Positions 1 to 7,750 of a stretch of DNA of 64,000 bases are shown piece by piece. This DNA comes from Paracidovorax wautersii (GTDB taxonomy: Bacteria; Pseudomonadota; Gammaproteobacteria; Burkholderiales; Burkholderiaceae_C). Each line of letters starts with the position of its first letter. Within the stretch, counting starts at the first letter, position 1. The notes beneath the pieces are model-generated. The model was not told the origin of the DNA. It searched no databases and was given only the letters and a program-made list of their open reading frames with translations. The translations under genes were made by a program, and so were the position numbers. The DNA lies in assembly GCF_900113035.1 (NCBI RefSeq), contig NZ_FONX01000010.1:1-64000 (forward strand), in the 5' to 3' direction.

Positions 1-2
1 CG

Positions 3-212
3 CCGGAGTTTCCCAAGTGGCAGAACGTGTATGCGTACTGGCGCAAGTGGAGCGAGCCTGACCTGCACGGGATAAGCGTGCTGGAGCAGGCCCTCAAAAA
101 ATCAGGTTGGCGCGGCCCGCGAGAGACTGGGGCGCAGCGCCTCGAGCGCGCTCTTGATCGTGGACGCACAGAGCGTGAAGAACACGGATACAGCGACCCA
201 CAAGGGCTATGA
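3..212 (+). CDS. IS5-family transposase, upstream frame (partial)
   Basis: This frame is open from the window edge to a stop at 212. It begins in the motif PEFPKWQNVYAYWRKW, characteristic of the N-terminal part of IS5-family transposases, and continues to LEQALKK at a run of six A (96-101). After that run the amino-acid sequence stops looking like a transposase, while the +1 frame takes over the family pattern. The true start is upstream of the window. It encodes the first half of a protein that probably needs ribosomal frameshifting to be complete. Confidence 0.75.
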   Translation, partial: PEFPKWQNVYAYWRKWSEPDLHGISVLEQALKKSGWRGPRETGAQRLERALDRGRTEREEHGYSDPQGL

Positions 213-630
213 CGCGGGCAAGAAAGTCTCGGGCGTCAAGCGCCACATTGCAGTGGACACCCAAGGGCTACCGCACGCCATTGCAGTGACCACGGCAGAA
301 GTGACGGACCGCAAAGGAGCCTTGCAGGCGCTGCAGCGCTGCCGACCTGCGCTGGGCAGGGTGCGAAGCCTGCTGTGCGACAGCGGCTACGTGGGCAAGC
401 CGTTCGCCCTGGGCGTGCAAGAGATCCTGGGCGAGCACGTCACCGTTCAGATCGCCAAGCGAAGCGAGTTGCACGCGTTCAAGGTGATGCCTCAGCGCTG
501 GGTGGTGGAGCGCAGCTTTGCCTGGTTGGACAAGAACAGGCGCTTATGGAAGAACTGCGAGAGGTTGCTCAACACCAGCTTGCAGTTCGTCCACTTGGCA
601 TTCTTGGCTTTGCTGTGTCGAAGATCGTAA
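154..630 (+). CDS. IS5-family transposase, downstream catalytic frame
   Basis: This frame carries the DDE catalytic core. It shows the first Asp in IVDAQSVK, the second in CDSGYVGKPF and the Glu in WVVERSFAWLDKNRR. The listed start is a TTG, but the frame is open back to about position 97, where the sequence already reads like the linker of IS5 transposases. The natural product is therefore probably a fusion made by a +1 (or -2) slip on the A6 run at 96-101, not an independent protein. The stop TAA lies inside the terminal repeat of the element. Confidence 0.85.
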   Translation: MIVDAQSVKNTDTATHKGYDAGKKVSGVKRHIAVDTQGLPHAIAVTTAEVTDRKGALQALQRCRPALGRVRSLLCDSGYVGKPFALGVQEILGEHVTVQIAKRSELHAFKVMPQRWVVERSFAWLDKNRRLWKNCERLLNTSLQFVHLAFLALLCRRS

Positions 631-650
631 ACAGGTTCTAAGCAGTATGC

Positions 651-1178
651 CTAGCTTAGAGATAAGCGTTCGCCCTTGGCAAAAGAGATCATATTCTTCA
701 GAGTTGACAGTTCCTCATCCCGCGATTTGATAGCAATAGGAGAGGGAGTTTTCGCAACTTCGGCCATCATCTCCATATGCTCAAGCATGTTTATAGGCTT
801 GTTCCTCGGAATGGATTCAACTTTATCCAAATCGGTCCCCATAAAGTTTCCAGCAACCTCTTTGGATATTTCCTTGCGGGCAAGTAGCTCGCCCGCTAGT
901 TGAGCGAACTGCTCTGGCGTGACATTCTTGAAATCGTACTTGCCAAGCAGATCCTTCAAGCTAAGGCCGGCCAGAGGTCGATTTACATCGACTGACTGCA
1001 CGTCCCCTGTCGCCGCAGCCCGATACGCTTCTGGTGATATCGTAGCCCTAGTGACGGAGTTCACCGCCTCCTGCTGGCCCCTCATAGGCTTCGATATCGA
1101 ATTAACTACCAACCTCGAACTGCTCGGCTGAGATTGATAAATCTGAGAAGCATCAATTTTCATAAACCACCCCGTCAT
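651..1178 (-). CDS. hypothetical protein, AT-richer than surroundings
   Basis: A 175-residue protein I do not recognise. It is polar and mostly helical by eye, with a C-terminal half rich in Lys and Glu. It has no signal peptide or membrane segment. The first ATG overlaps the TGA of the small upstream frame as ATGA, which would suit translational coupling. A second ATG at 1163 is preceded by a GGGGTGG ribosome-site-like stretch and may be the real start (170 residues). Base composition is clearly lower in GC than the chromosome-like genes to the right, and the gene abuts the IS end, so it is probably acquired DNA. Its function is unknown. Confidence 0.5.
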   Translation of the reverse strand: MTGWFMKIDASQIYQSQPSSSRLVVNSISKPMRGQQEAVNSVTRATISPEAYRAAATGDVQSVDVNRPLAGLSLKDLLGKYDFKNVTPEQFAQLAGELLARKEISKEVAGNFMGTDLDKVESIPRNKPINMLEHMEMMAEVAKTPSPIAIKSRDEELSTLKNMISFAKGERLSLS

Positions 1179-1264
1179 TGATTCAACGCCAAAATAACGG
1201 TAGCGCTAGATTTAAATATCTCTCGAATCCATTCGGGCACACCCTGCGAATTATTCTTCGGCAT
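1175..1264 (-). CDS. short ORF upstream of the hypothetical gene, possible remnant
   Basis: A 29-codon frame starting MPKNNSQGVPEW and ending LNQ, whose stop overlaps the next start as ATGA. The same frame stays open about 21 codons further upstream without an ATG and is then closed by a TGA, so this may be the tail of a longer decayed gene. The protein-like sequence (EWIREIFKSS) and the coupled stop/start are the only evidence. Confidence 0.3.
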   Translation of the reverse strand: MPKNNSQGVPEWIREIFKSSATVILALNQ

Positions 1265-1482
1265 TATTTTTAATGACTGAAGCAAATTTTTGTAACAGTC
1301 GGCCGATAAAATGCAATCAGCGAAACTTCAATTCGCATTTCCCTGCGGCTGACATTGCAACTGAAATTGCGGATGGCGTGACCGAAAGCGCGAAGAGGAG
1401 CCGATAATCCAAGGCCACCTCACCTGGCATGCCGAAATATTGACTATTTCCAACAAGGCAGGCTGCACCTATCATCCACTTC

Positions 1483-1838
1483 ATGGCGATGTCCGATAAA
1501 TCCGACGCCAAGCAATCTCGCACCGAGATCAACTCCAGGATGGTCGAGGTTGAATAATGGGTTAAAGCGCGCTACAAAATCGATTATTCTTTTACCTTTC
1601 AGCCAGGCAGTGATCGCGTCTTCTTGGGCGACAAGGCCAAGAAGTGCTGCCGCTACTGCGGCCTGAGAATGCCTGAGGTCAAGTTCAAAAAATTGGCATA
1701 CGCCATCCCGGACCAAGTGGGCAACGATTGACTCATTCGACGATGAAGAGTGCGATACCTGCAATGCCCACTTTGCAGAGCGGATCGAAGATGATTTCGG
1801 GAAATGGACGCTTCCGTGGCGGAGCATGTGCAGCGTTA
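1483..1838 (+). pseudogene. decayed HNH-type nuclease gene
   Basis: Pieces of one protein can be read in two frames. The frame beginning MSDKSDAKQS at 1489 hits a TAA at 1555, resumes as KARYKIDYSF, and carries the motif CCRYCG followed by KKLAYAIPDQVGN up to a TGA at 1729. A one-base shift then gives SFDDEECDTCNAHF and GKWTLPWR. Paired CxxC motifs around an A-I-P block match a family of small HNH/zinc nuclease-like proteins that I recognise from memory. The 3' end runs directly into the IS-end sequence at 1839. One nonsense codon, one frameshift and a truncation mark it as inactive. The 300 bases before it (1180-1482) show no other convincing gene. Confidence 0.6.
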
Positions 1839-1854
1839 GATCGTGAACACGTTC
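1839..1854 (+). repeat. solitary IS-end-like 16-mer
   Basis: The sequence GATCGTGAACACGTTC is identical to the copy at 24754. It differs at few positions from the right end of the IS at 623-638 and from both ends of the element at 58194-58473. It sits exactly where the HNH pseudogene loses its coding potential. No matching partner end is found nearby. Confidence 0.6.
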
Positions 1855-1909
1855 TCAGTGCTTCACGTCACTGCCAAGCACGACAGCAGGCGATTTATGC
1901 AGACCTTCC

Positions 1910-3277
1910 CTAGGGCTGCCGCGCAAGCAATTGCGACAACCTCCGAAGCCCCGCCTGCAAGCGCCCCCGCTCCTGGATGCTCCCCAGCGATATCCGAATG
2001 GCATCGGCAGTCACCAATCCGCTGCTGGTAGCGAACGCCTCCGCCGGCATTACCGCGATCCCCTCGCTGCGGGTCGCACGCACAAGCTCTGCAGAGCTCC
2101 AATACCCTGGCAACTCCAGCCACACATGCAGGCCGTCTCCCGTGCCGCTGTAACGCCCCGCCAGAATGTCCCTCGCCATCCGATGGCGCAGGCGCGCTTC
2201 CTTGCGCACGCCGTCCATCAATGCGGCGGCCGAGCCGTCGAGGATCCATTGCGTGGCGAGGGCGGCGGTCAAGGGCGCGGCCATCAGCGCGAATGACCTC
2301 AGCGCGATGAGGAAACGTTCGCGTTCGTGCGCATCGCGCAGGACCACGAAGGCGATGCGCAGGCCGGGCGTCAGGCATTTCGACAGGGTCGAGAGGTAGT
2401 ACACCTGCCCCGGGGCGAACGTGGCGATCGGCGGCGGCGGGGCATCCGCCAGCAGCCAGTAGGGGTCGTCTTCGATAATGCGGACGCGGCAGCGCTCCGC
2501 GACGCTGGCGATCTCCCTGCGCCGGTGTTCGGGCATGGTGATGGCGGTGGGGTTCTGCAGCGTCGGGTTGAGATAGACCAGCCTGGGCTGGTGCTGGCGG
2601 CAGGCCTGCTCCAGCCGCTCGGGCAGCATGCCGTGCGGGTCCGCCTCCACCGCCACGATGCGCCGGCCGAATGGGGCGGCTGCGGCCATCAAGCCGGGGT
2701 AGGCCGTGGGTTCCGCGAGGATCACGTCGCCGGGCTCCGTCAGCGCCAGGATCAGTGCGGCGATCGCGGCCTGCGCGCCGGGGCAGACGACGACCTGGCG
2801 AGCGTCCACATCGCCCAGCATCGGCGCGAGCCACCGGGCTCCGGCCTCGCGGTCGGCATCGCTGCCTCCGCCCAGCTGGTAGGTCATCAGCAATTCGGCA
2901 TCAGCCCCCAGCAGGACCTGCGACAGGCCCTGCTTCAGCAGGTCGCCGAAGTCCACGCCCTCCGGGGGCGGCGGGATGTTCATGCTCAGATCGAGCACCG
3001 CGCCCCATTCGACTTTCGGCGCGGCGACATAAGTGCCCCGGGCGCCGCGCCCCTCCAGCAGGTGGCGGCGTTTGGCCTCGTCGTAGGCGCGCGTGATCGT
3101 CGTGAGGTCCACGCCCAGCTGCGCTGCCAGCAGGCGCTGCGGCGGCAGCCGGTCGCCGGGGGCCAGCGATCCGTCTGCCACCGCCGCCTGCAAGGCATCG
3201 GCAATCTGGAGGAAACGGGGGCCGCCCTGCGCGGCCAGCCGCGGTAGCCAGAGGGGTGCGTTGTCGTCTTCTTGCAT
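1910..3277 (-). CDS. MocR-type regulator (GntR winged helix plus aminotransferase-like domain)
   Basis: This is a 455-residue MocR protein. The N-terminal winged helix covers about residues 13-80 (PGDRLPPQRLLAAQLGV and TTITRAYDEAKRR). An aspartate-aminotransferase-fold domain follows, with the probable PLP-binding Lys in STLSKCLTPGLR. Such proteins use the PLP domain to sense an amine or vitamin B6 compound and usually control an adjacent gene. I chose the ATG at 3277 because the domain begins right after it; the frame is open further upstream without family similarity. The divergent neighbour is the small membrane protein at 3465. The ligand is unknown. Confidence 0.8.
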   Translation of the reverse strand: MQEDDNAPLWLPRLAAQGGPRFLQIADALQAAVADGSLAPGDRLPPQRLLAAQLGVDLTTITRAYDEAKRRHLLEGRGARGTYVAAPKVEWGAVLDLSMNIPPPPEGVDFGDLLKQGLSQVLLGADAELLMTYQLGGGSDADREAGARWLAPMLGDVDARQVVVCPGAQAAIAALILALTEPGDVILAEPTAYPGLMAAAAPFGRRIVAVEADPHGMLPERLEQACRQHQPRLVYLNPTLQNPTAITMPEHRRREIASVAERCRVRIIEDDPYWLLADAPPPPIATFAPGQVYYLSTLSKCLTPGLRIAFVVLRDAHERERFLIALRSFALMAAPLTAALATQWILDGSAAALMDGVRKEARLRHRMARDILAGRYSGTGDGLHVWLELPGYWSSAELVRATRSEGIAVMPAEAFATSSGLVTADAIRISLGSIQERGRLQAGLRRLSQLLARQP

Positions 3278-3464
3278 GGATCTGAAGGGGGCGTTGTCTC
3301 TCGATGTATGGATATTGCTTCGACGTACCATGCCCAGAACGGGCCGCGGCTGCATGCTTGCATGGCCGTCGCTCGACGTCTTGGCTTGGCTTTGCCTGTG
3401 CCGTGGGCGCAGCCGCGCTGCCCGCCCTCCACAGAGGGCCACGTCATGGCCCGGAAAGTCTCAC

Positions 3465-3698
3465 ATGATCGATTGGGTCCCCGTCGTCTTCATCGTCTTC
3501 AAGGTGCTGGTGTTCGGCACGTGCATGTTCTTCGCCATCAAGTGGCATTACGACCAGGGCGGCAAGAAGCTGGACAAGCGTGCGCTGCTGCTCACGGCCT
3601 GCAAGCTGGGCGCCGTCTTTCTGGTGGCGCTCGCGATCCTCTTGTTCTTCACGTTCACCCTGGCCAGGCATCTCGGGATGGACTTGCGCATGCCCTGA
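3465..3698 (+). CDS. small two-helix membrane protein
   Basis: A 77-residue protein with two hydrophobic segments, about residues 5-25 and 46-68, separated by a charged loop (HYDQGGKKLDKR). No family is recognised. It is divergent from the MocR gene with about 190 bases between the starts, so it could be the regulated target, but nothing in the sequence proves this. It looks coding because the hydrophobic pattern is clean and a longer frame upstream (from 3093) loses all sense before this ATG. Confidence 0.55.
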   Translation: MIDWVPVVFIVFKVLVFGTCMFFAIKWHYDQGGKKLDKRALLLTACKLGAVFLVALAILLFFTFTLARHLGMDLRMP

Positions 3699-4179
3699 TG
3701 GCTAAGCCTCGGCAGCCCCTGCCGTGCCCTTCCCTTCCTGAGCGGCGCCGCCGGTGCATGGGCGCGCTGCCGATGGGCACCGTGCCGATAGCCTCCATGA
3801 GGGCCTGAGTCCCGGGCCTGCGTGCGCTGGGGGCTGAAGATGCTTTCTGCATGCCCTGTCTGGTTGCATAACCCGTGGATGGGATCGGCGCACCCGGGAA
3901 TGTAAGCAATTGATAAATATGTCAAAATAATGTAGGTCGCGCAGGCTGCCCGCCTTAATCTTGCGGCTGGTCGCTCGCACACGGCCTCTGTGAGAGTTCT
4001 TCTCTTCGGTGACGATTCTTCTTGGGGCATGCGTGCAGGCCGTTTTGCCGATACCGGCGATGCGGGCTCAGTGCACTGCATCGCCTTTACGCGTGAAAGG
4101 CGCGGGGGCCGCTTTCAGGCGCTGTCGAACTTCGGTTCTGCGGCGGCGAAGGGGGCCCTGACAAAGGGAGACTGAAGAC
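3699..4179. other. 480-base region without a gene
   Basis: No convincing coding frame is seen on either strand. The left half is GC-rich. The stretch 3905-3935 is AT-rich (TTGATAAATATG, AAAATAATG) and could hold a promoter for the diguanylate cyclase at 4180. Confidence 0.4.
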
Positions 4180-5196
4180 ATGCTCGCACCGAACGCCAGG
4201 GACTTGTACGAGCAGCTGACCCTCATGCCTGTCGATGAGCGGCTGCACTTTTTCTCGCTGACGCTCACGGACGTGCACCGGGAACTGCAGGACTACATCG
4301 TCCAGCTGGATTCCATGCGGCGCTTTCTGGAGGAAAGCGAAGAGAACTACCGCCAGCTGGTGGATTCCGCCCAGGATGCGGTCATCACCATCGACTTGAC
4401 GGGCCGGGTGATCCACTGGAACCGCGCGGCCGAAAAGATGTTCGGCTGGCCGGCCAGCGAGGCCGTCGGCGGGGTTCTGGGCGACCTGATCGTTCCGCAC
4501 GAGCATCGGGTGCAGCACGCCAAGGGCCTGCAGCGGTTCAAGGCCGAGCAGTCGTCCAATGTGCTGAACAAGACGATCGAGATCACCGCCCTGCACCGCT
4601 CGAACGGCCTGTTCCCGATCGAGCTGTCGATCTGGCCGCATCTGCAATCGGGGCAGCAGCGGTTCTCCGCCTTCATCCGCGACATCACCGACCGCAAGCG
4701 GCGCGAAGAGGCGACATGGAACTATGCCCATTTCGACGCGCTCACGGGCTTGCCCAATCGCCGGCTGCTGACCGACCGCCTGGAGAAGGCCGTCGAGCAG
4801 GCCGCTTCCATGCAATCCGAAGTGGCCCTGCTGTTCATCGACCTCGACAGATTCAAGCCGGTGAACGACACCTATGGCCATGCGGTCGGCGACGAGCTGC
4901 TCTGCCTGGTGGCCTCTCGCCTGCAAGGCTGCCTGCGCAAGGGCGACACCGTGGCCCGCCTGGGCGGCGACGAGTTCATCGTGTTGCTGCCGGGCTTGCA
5001 GGCAGGCGCGGCCGTGGCCCAGCAGGTCATGCGCAAGATCACGGCGGCGCTTCGCCAGACCTTCCATATCCACGACCGCCTGCTCGACATCTCGGGCAGC
5101 GTGGGCATCGCGGTGTATCCGCACGATGCGGCGCAGGCCGATGCGCTGCTGGCGCGCGCCGATGCCGCCATGTATGCGGCCAAGCACAAGGCTTGA
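4180..5196 (+). CDS. PAS-GGDEF diguanylate cyclase
   Basis: A 338-residue cytoplasmic enzyme expected to make cyclic di-GMP from two GTP. A PAS domain occupies about residues 55-170 (RQLVDSAQDAVITID and GWPASEAVG), followed by the PAC-type signature FIRDITDRKR. The GGDEF domain begins at DALTGLPNRR and carries an intact active site GGDEF at 262-266. An RxxD inhibitory site (RKGD) lies exactly five residues upstream, so product feedback inhibition is expected. There are no transmembrane segments, so the PAS ligand is probably intracellular. A run GGGAGAC precedes the ATG. The phosphodiesterase at 56808 would be an opposing activity elsewhere in the window. Confidence 0.92.
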   Translation: MLAPNARDLYEQLTLMPVDERLHFFSLTLTDVHRELQDYIVQLDSMRRFLEESEENYRQLVDSAQDAVITIDLTGRVIHWNRAAEKMFGWPASEAVGGVLGDLIVPHEHRVQHAKGLQRFKAEQSSNVLNKTIEITALHRSNGLFPIELSIWPHLQSGQQRFSAFIRDITDRKRREEATWNYAHFDALTGLPNRRLLTDRLEKAVEQAASMQSEVALLFIDLDRFKPVNDTYGHAVGDELLCLVASRLQGCLRKGDTVARLGGDEFIVLLPGLQAGAAVAQQVMRKITAALRQTFHIHDRLLDISGSVGIAVYPHDAAQADALLARADAAMYAAKHKA

Positions 5197-5220
5197 GCGG
5201 GCGGCCCCGCCCTTCTTCGA

Positions 5221-6300
5221 TCAATCCATCCGGATGTTGCGTTCCTTGATCAGCTTGCCCCAGCGTGCCAATTCCTTGTCCAGGTGCGCGGCCAGCTGCG
5301 CGGGCGTGCTGCCGATGGGCTCGGCGCCGATGGCCTCGAAACGCGCCTGGGTCTCCGGCTGCTTCATCGCGTCCAGCAGGGCCGCGTTGATCTTCTGCAC
5401 GATGGGCGCGGGCGTGCCGGCCGGGGCGAAGACGGCGAACCAGGGCGAGACCTCGTAGCCGGGCACGCCGGCCTCGGCGATGGTGGGCACGCCCGGCAGC
5501 GTGGCCGAGCGCCTGGCGCTGGTGACGCCCAGCGCGCGCAGCTTGCCGGACTGGATGTGCGGTGCGGCGGAGGTGATGCTGTCGAACATCAGATCCACCT
5601 GCCCGCCCAGCATGTCGGTCATGGCCGGGCCGCTGCCCTTGTAGGGCACGTGCAGCAGGTTGAGCTGGGCCATGGAGGCGAACACTTCGCCCGCCAGGTG
5701 GATCGAGGTGCCGTTGCCGGCCGATGCATAGGTGAGCTTGCCCGGATCGCGCCTGGCATGCGCGATGACGTCGGCCACCGTCTTGTCGGGGCTGCGGGCG
5801 TTCACCACCAGCACGTTGGGCACCACGGCCAGCAGGCTGACGGGGGCGAAATCCTTCACCGGGTCGTAGCTCAGCTTGGCGTAGAGCGCCTTGTTGGTCG
5901 CCATGCCGATGGAGGTGATCATGATGGTGTAGCCGTCGGCGGGGGCCTTGGCCACGGCGTCCGCGCCGATGTTGCCGCCCGCGCCGGGGCGGTTCTCGAT
6001 CACGAAGGGCTGGCCCAGCGCGCGGCCGGCGCGCTCGCCCAGGGTGCGGGCGATGACGTCCATGGCGCCGCCGGGCGGGAAGGGCACGACCCAGCGGATG
6101 GGCTTGGCGGGCCAGGCGGCCACGGTGGCGGCATCGGCTGCTGCGGGTTGCTGCGCATGGGCCGGTGTGGGCAGCAGGCCGGCCAGCGTGGCCGCCGCCG
6201 CGGTGGCGATGGTGCCGGCCGCGAGGGCCAGGGCGTGGCGGCGAGTGGGCATGGCGGCGGCGATGGCGCTGCGGGAAGGCGGAAGGGCGTTGGGGGCCAT
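5221..6300 (-). CDS. Bug/TctC-family periplasmic solute-binding protein
   Basis: A 359-residue exported protein of the tripartite tricarboxylate receptor (Bug) family, which is strongly expanded in Comamonadaceae. A Tat/Sec-like signal runs to about residue 50 (PTRRHALALAAG to PAHAQ). The family signatures IRWVVPFPPGG, ENRPGAGGNIGADAVAKAPADGYT and LLHVPYKGSGP are clear. The start at 6300 is supported by AGGAG eight bases upstream. It lies downstream of and codirectional with the cycloisomerase gene, so it may bind an aromatic or dicarboxylic acid handled by that pathway. No TctA/TctB membrane partners are nearby, which is normal for orphan Bug proteins. Confidence 0.9.
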   Translation of the reverse strand: MAPNALPPSRSAIAAAMPTRRHALALAAGTIATAAAATLAGLLPTPAHAQQPAAADAATVAAWPAKPIRWVVPFPPGGAMDVIARTLGERAGRALGQPFVIENRPGAGGNIGADAVAKAPADGYTIMITSIGMATNKALYAKLSYDPVKDFAPVSLLAVVPNVLVVNARSPDKTVADVIAHARRDPGKLTYASAGNGTSIHLAGEVFASMAQLNLLHVPYKGSGPAMTDMLGGQVDLMFDSITSAAPHIQSGKLRALGVTSARRSATLPGVPTIAEAGVPGYEVSPWFAVFAPAGTPAPIVQKINAALLDAMKQPETQARFEAIGAEPIGSTPAQLAAHLDKELARWGKLIKERNIRMD

Positions 6301-6384
6301 GGTCTTGTCTCCTGTTTTTTGTGGGTCTGAATCGGGATCGGATCGGAATCGGTGAGCGGTCGATGCCCTGCGCGGGTGCGCCGG

Positions 6385-7629
6385 TCAGCCGGGTGGCGCG
6401 GCCGGGGCGGCTTCGGCGGGGGGCGTGGTCGCTGCGCCCGTGGTGCCGCGCCCCAGGTCCACATGCACGGGCGTGAGGCCCTCGCGGGCACGGTCGAAGC
6501 GGCGCAGCGCCTCGGGCAGCACCTCCACGCCGAAGCCGGGGCCGTCGGGCAGCTGCAGGGCGAAGTCGCGCACCTCCATGGGCGTGGCGACGATGTCGTT
6601 CACCAGCAGCTGCGGGCCGAACAGCTCGCAGTTGTGGTGCGTGCCGGGCAGGGTGGCGAAGACGTGGGCCGATGCGGCGCTGCCCAGCGAGGTCTCCAGC
6701 ATCGTGCCGCCGTACCAGCCGATGTCCGCCGCCTCGCCCACGGCGGCGACGGCGCGCGTGCGCAGCAGGCCGCCGTGCTTGGCGACCTTGAGCGAAAACA
6801 CGTGGCAGGCGCCCTGCCGCGCCAGCGCCATCGCGTCCTGCGGCGTGCAGACGGTCTCGTCGGCCATCACCAGGGCGCCGCCGGGCAGGCTGGCGGTGAG
6901 CTGGCGCAGGGCCTCCACGTTCCACTGCGCGACGGGCTGCTCGATCAGCCTCACGCCCTCGTCGATGAGCTGGGGCACGCAGCGGCGCGCGGTATTGCCG
7001 TCCCAGGCCTGGTTGATGTCCACCGTCAGGGCGGCACGCCCGTCCAGGCCGCGCGCGATGCGGGTGACGTGGGCCACGTCGTCCTCCGGCGAGCGGGCGC
7101 CGATCTTGAGCTTGAAGATGCGGTGGCGGCGGGCGGCCAGCATGCGCTCGGCCTCTTCCACGTCGCTGGCGGAATCGCCGCTGGCGAGCGTCCAGGCCAG
7201 CGGCAGGCTCTCGCGCTGCTTGCCGCCCAGCAGTTGCCAGGCGGGCAGGCTCAAGGAGCGCGCCACGGCGTCGATGACGGCCATCTCCACGGCGCTCTTG
7301 GCGAAGCGGTTGCCCTTGCAGACGGCGTCCATGCGCGCCAGCAGCCGCTCGAAGCGGCCGGCGTCCTGCCCGGCCACGGCAGGGCCCAGGTACTGCGTGA
7401 TGGCGTGCAGGATGGACTCGGGCGACTCTTCGTTCCACGAGGGGCCGCCAATGGTCGCGGCCTCGCCGAAGCCGCAGGCGCCGCCGGCCAGCCACAGCTG
7501 CACGATCACCGGGCTCTGGCGATGGATGGCGCCGAACGAGAACTTGTGCGGCCGGATGGTGGGGATGTCGAGGATGCGTGCCTCGATGCGCTCGATGCGC
7601 AGGAGGGCGTTGGCAGCGGATGCAGTCAT
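6385..7629 (-). CDS. catB: muconate cycloisomerase (CatB-type)
   Basis: A 414-residue enzyme of the enolase superfamily, muconate-lactonising subgroup, which would convert cis,cis-muconate to muconolactone in the catechol branch of the beta-ketoadipate pathway. The catalytic set is visible: K173-x-K175 (FKLKIG), metal ligands D204 (DINQAWD), E230 (EQP) and D257 (ADET), K281 (LKVAKHGG) and E312 (GGTMLET). The spacing equals that of Pseudomonas CatB. The ATG at 7629 was chosen over an in-frame start at 7752 because the family N-terminus begins here. A LysR gene diverges upstream as catR does, but catC and catA are not adjacent. The C-terminus has an unusual Ala/Pro tail. A related MLE-family substrate cannot be excluded. 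Confidence 0.82.
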   Translation of the reverse strand: MTASAANALLRIERIEARILDIPTIRPHKFSFGAIHRQSPVIVQLWLAGGACGFGEAATIGGPSWNEESPESILHAITQYLGPAVAGQDAGRFERLLARMDAVCKGNRFAKSAVEMAVIDAVARSLSLPAWQLLGGKQRESLPLAWTLASGDSASDVEEAERMLAARRHRIFKLKIGARSPEDDVAHVTRIARGLDGRAALTVDINQAWDGNTARRCVPQLIDEGVRLIEQPVAQWNVEALRQLTASLPGGALVMADETVCTPQDAMALARQGACHVFSLKVAKHGGLLRTRAVAAVGEAADIGWYGGTMLETSLGSAASAHVFATLPGTHHNCELFGPQLLVNDIVATPMEVRDFALQLPDGPGFGVEVLPEALRRFDRAREGLTPVHVDLGRGTTGAATTPPAEAAPAAPPG

Positions 7630-7683
7630 GGGGGGCGACCTTAGCCCCCGGCGAGCCTGCGATCCAATGGTATATATGGAATG

Positions 7684-7708
7684 CATCGTTCGATGGCATC
7701 GAACGATG
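7684..7708. promoter_or_regulatory. perfect 25-bp palindrome in the catB-LysR intergenic region
   Basis: The arms CATCGTTCGATG and CATCGAACGATG flank a single central G. It lies between the divergent catB and LysR starts, 55 bases before catB and 43 before the LysR ATG. This is the position and size expected for the recognition site of the LysR regulator. A TATATATGGAATG stretch just to its left could be part of the catB promoter. Confidence 0.7.
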
Positions 7709-7750
7709 TTCCCCCTGCCCTTGCACCACATCCACCCAGGATTCCCCGCC

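Larger units (their letters stand above)
1..638 (+). mobile_element. IS5-family insertion sequence, 5' end outside the window
   Basis: The first 638 bases are the 3' portion of an IS5-family element of the type with two overlapping transposase frames. The right end reads GATCGTAAACAGGTTC at 623-638 and is followed by TAA, a plausible TNA target duplication for this family. The left end lies before base 1, so the partner inverted repeat and duplication cannot be checked. Sequences closely related to this end occur singly at 1839 and 24754 and as paired ends at 58194/58458. Confidence 0.85.

Noticed and set aside
6425-7750. Extension of the LysR frame upstream of its ATG
   Set aside because: The region is antisense to catB and lacks LysR similarity; the helix-turn-helix begins at the ATG at 7751.
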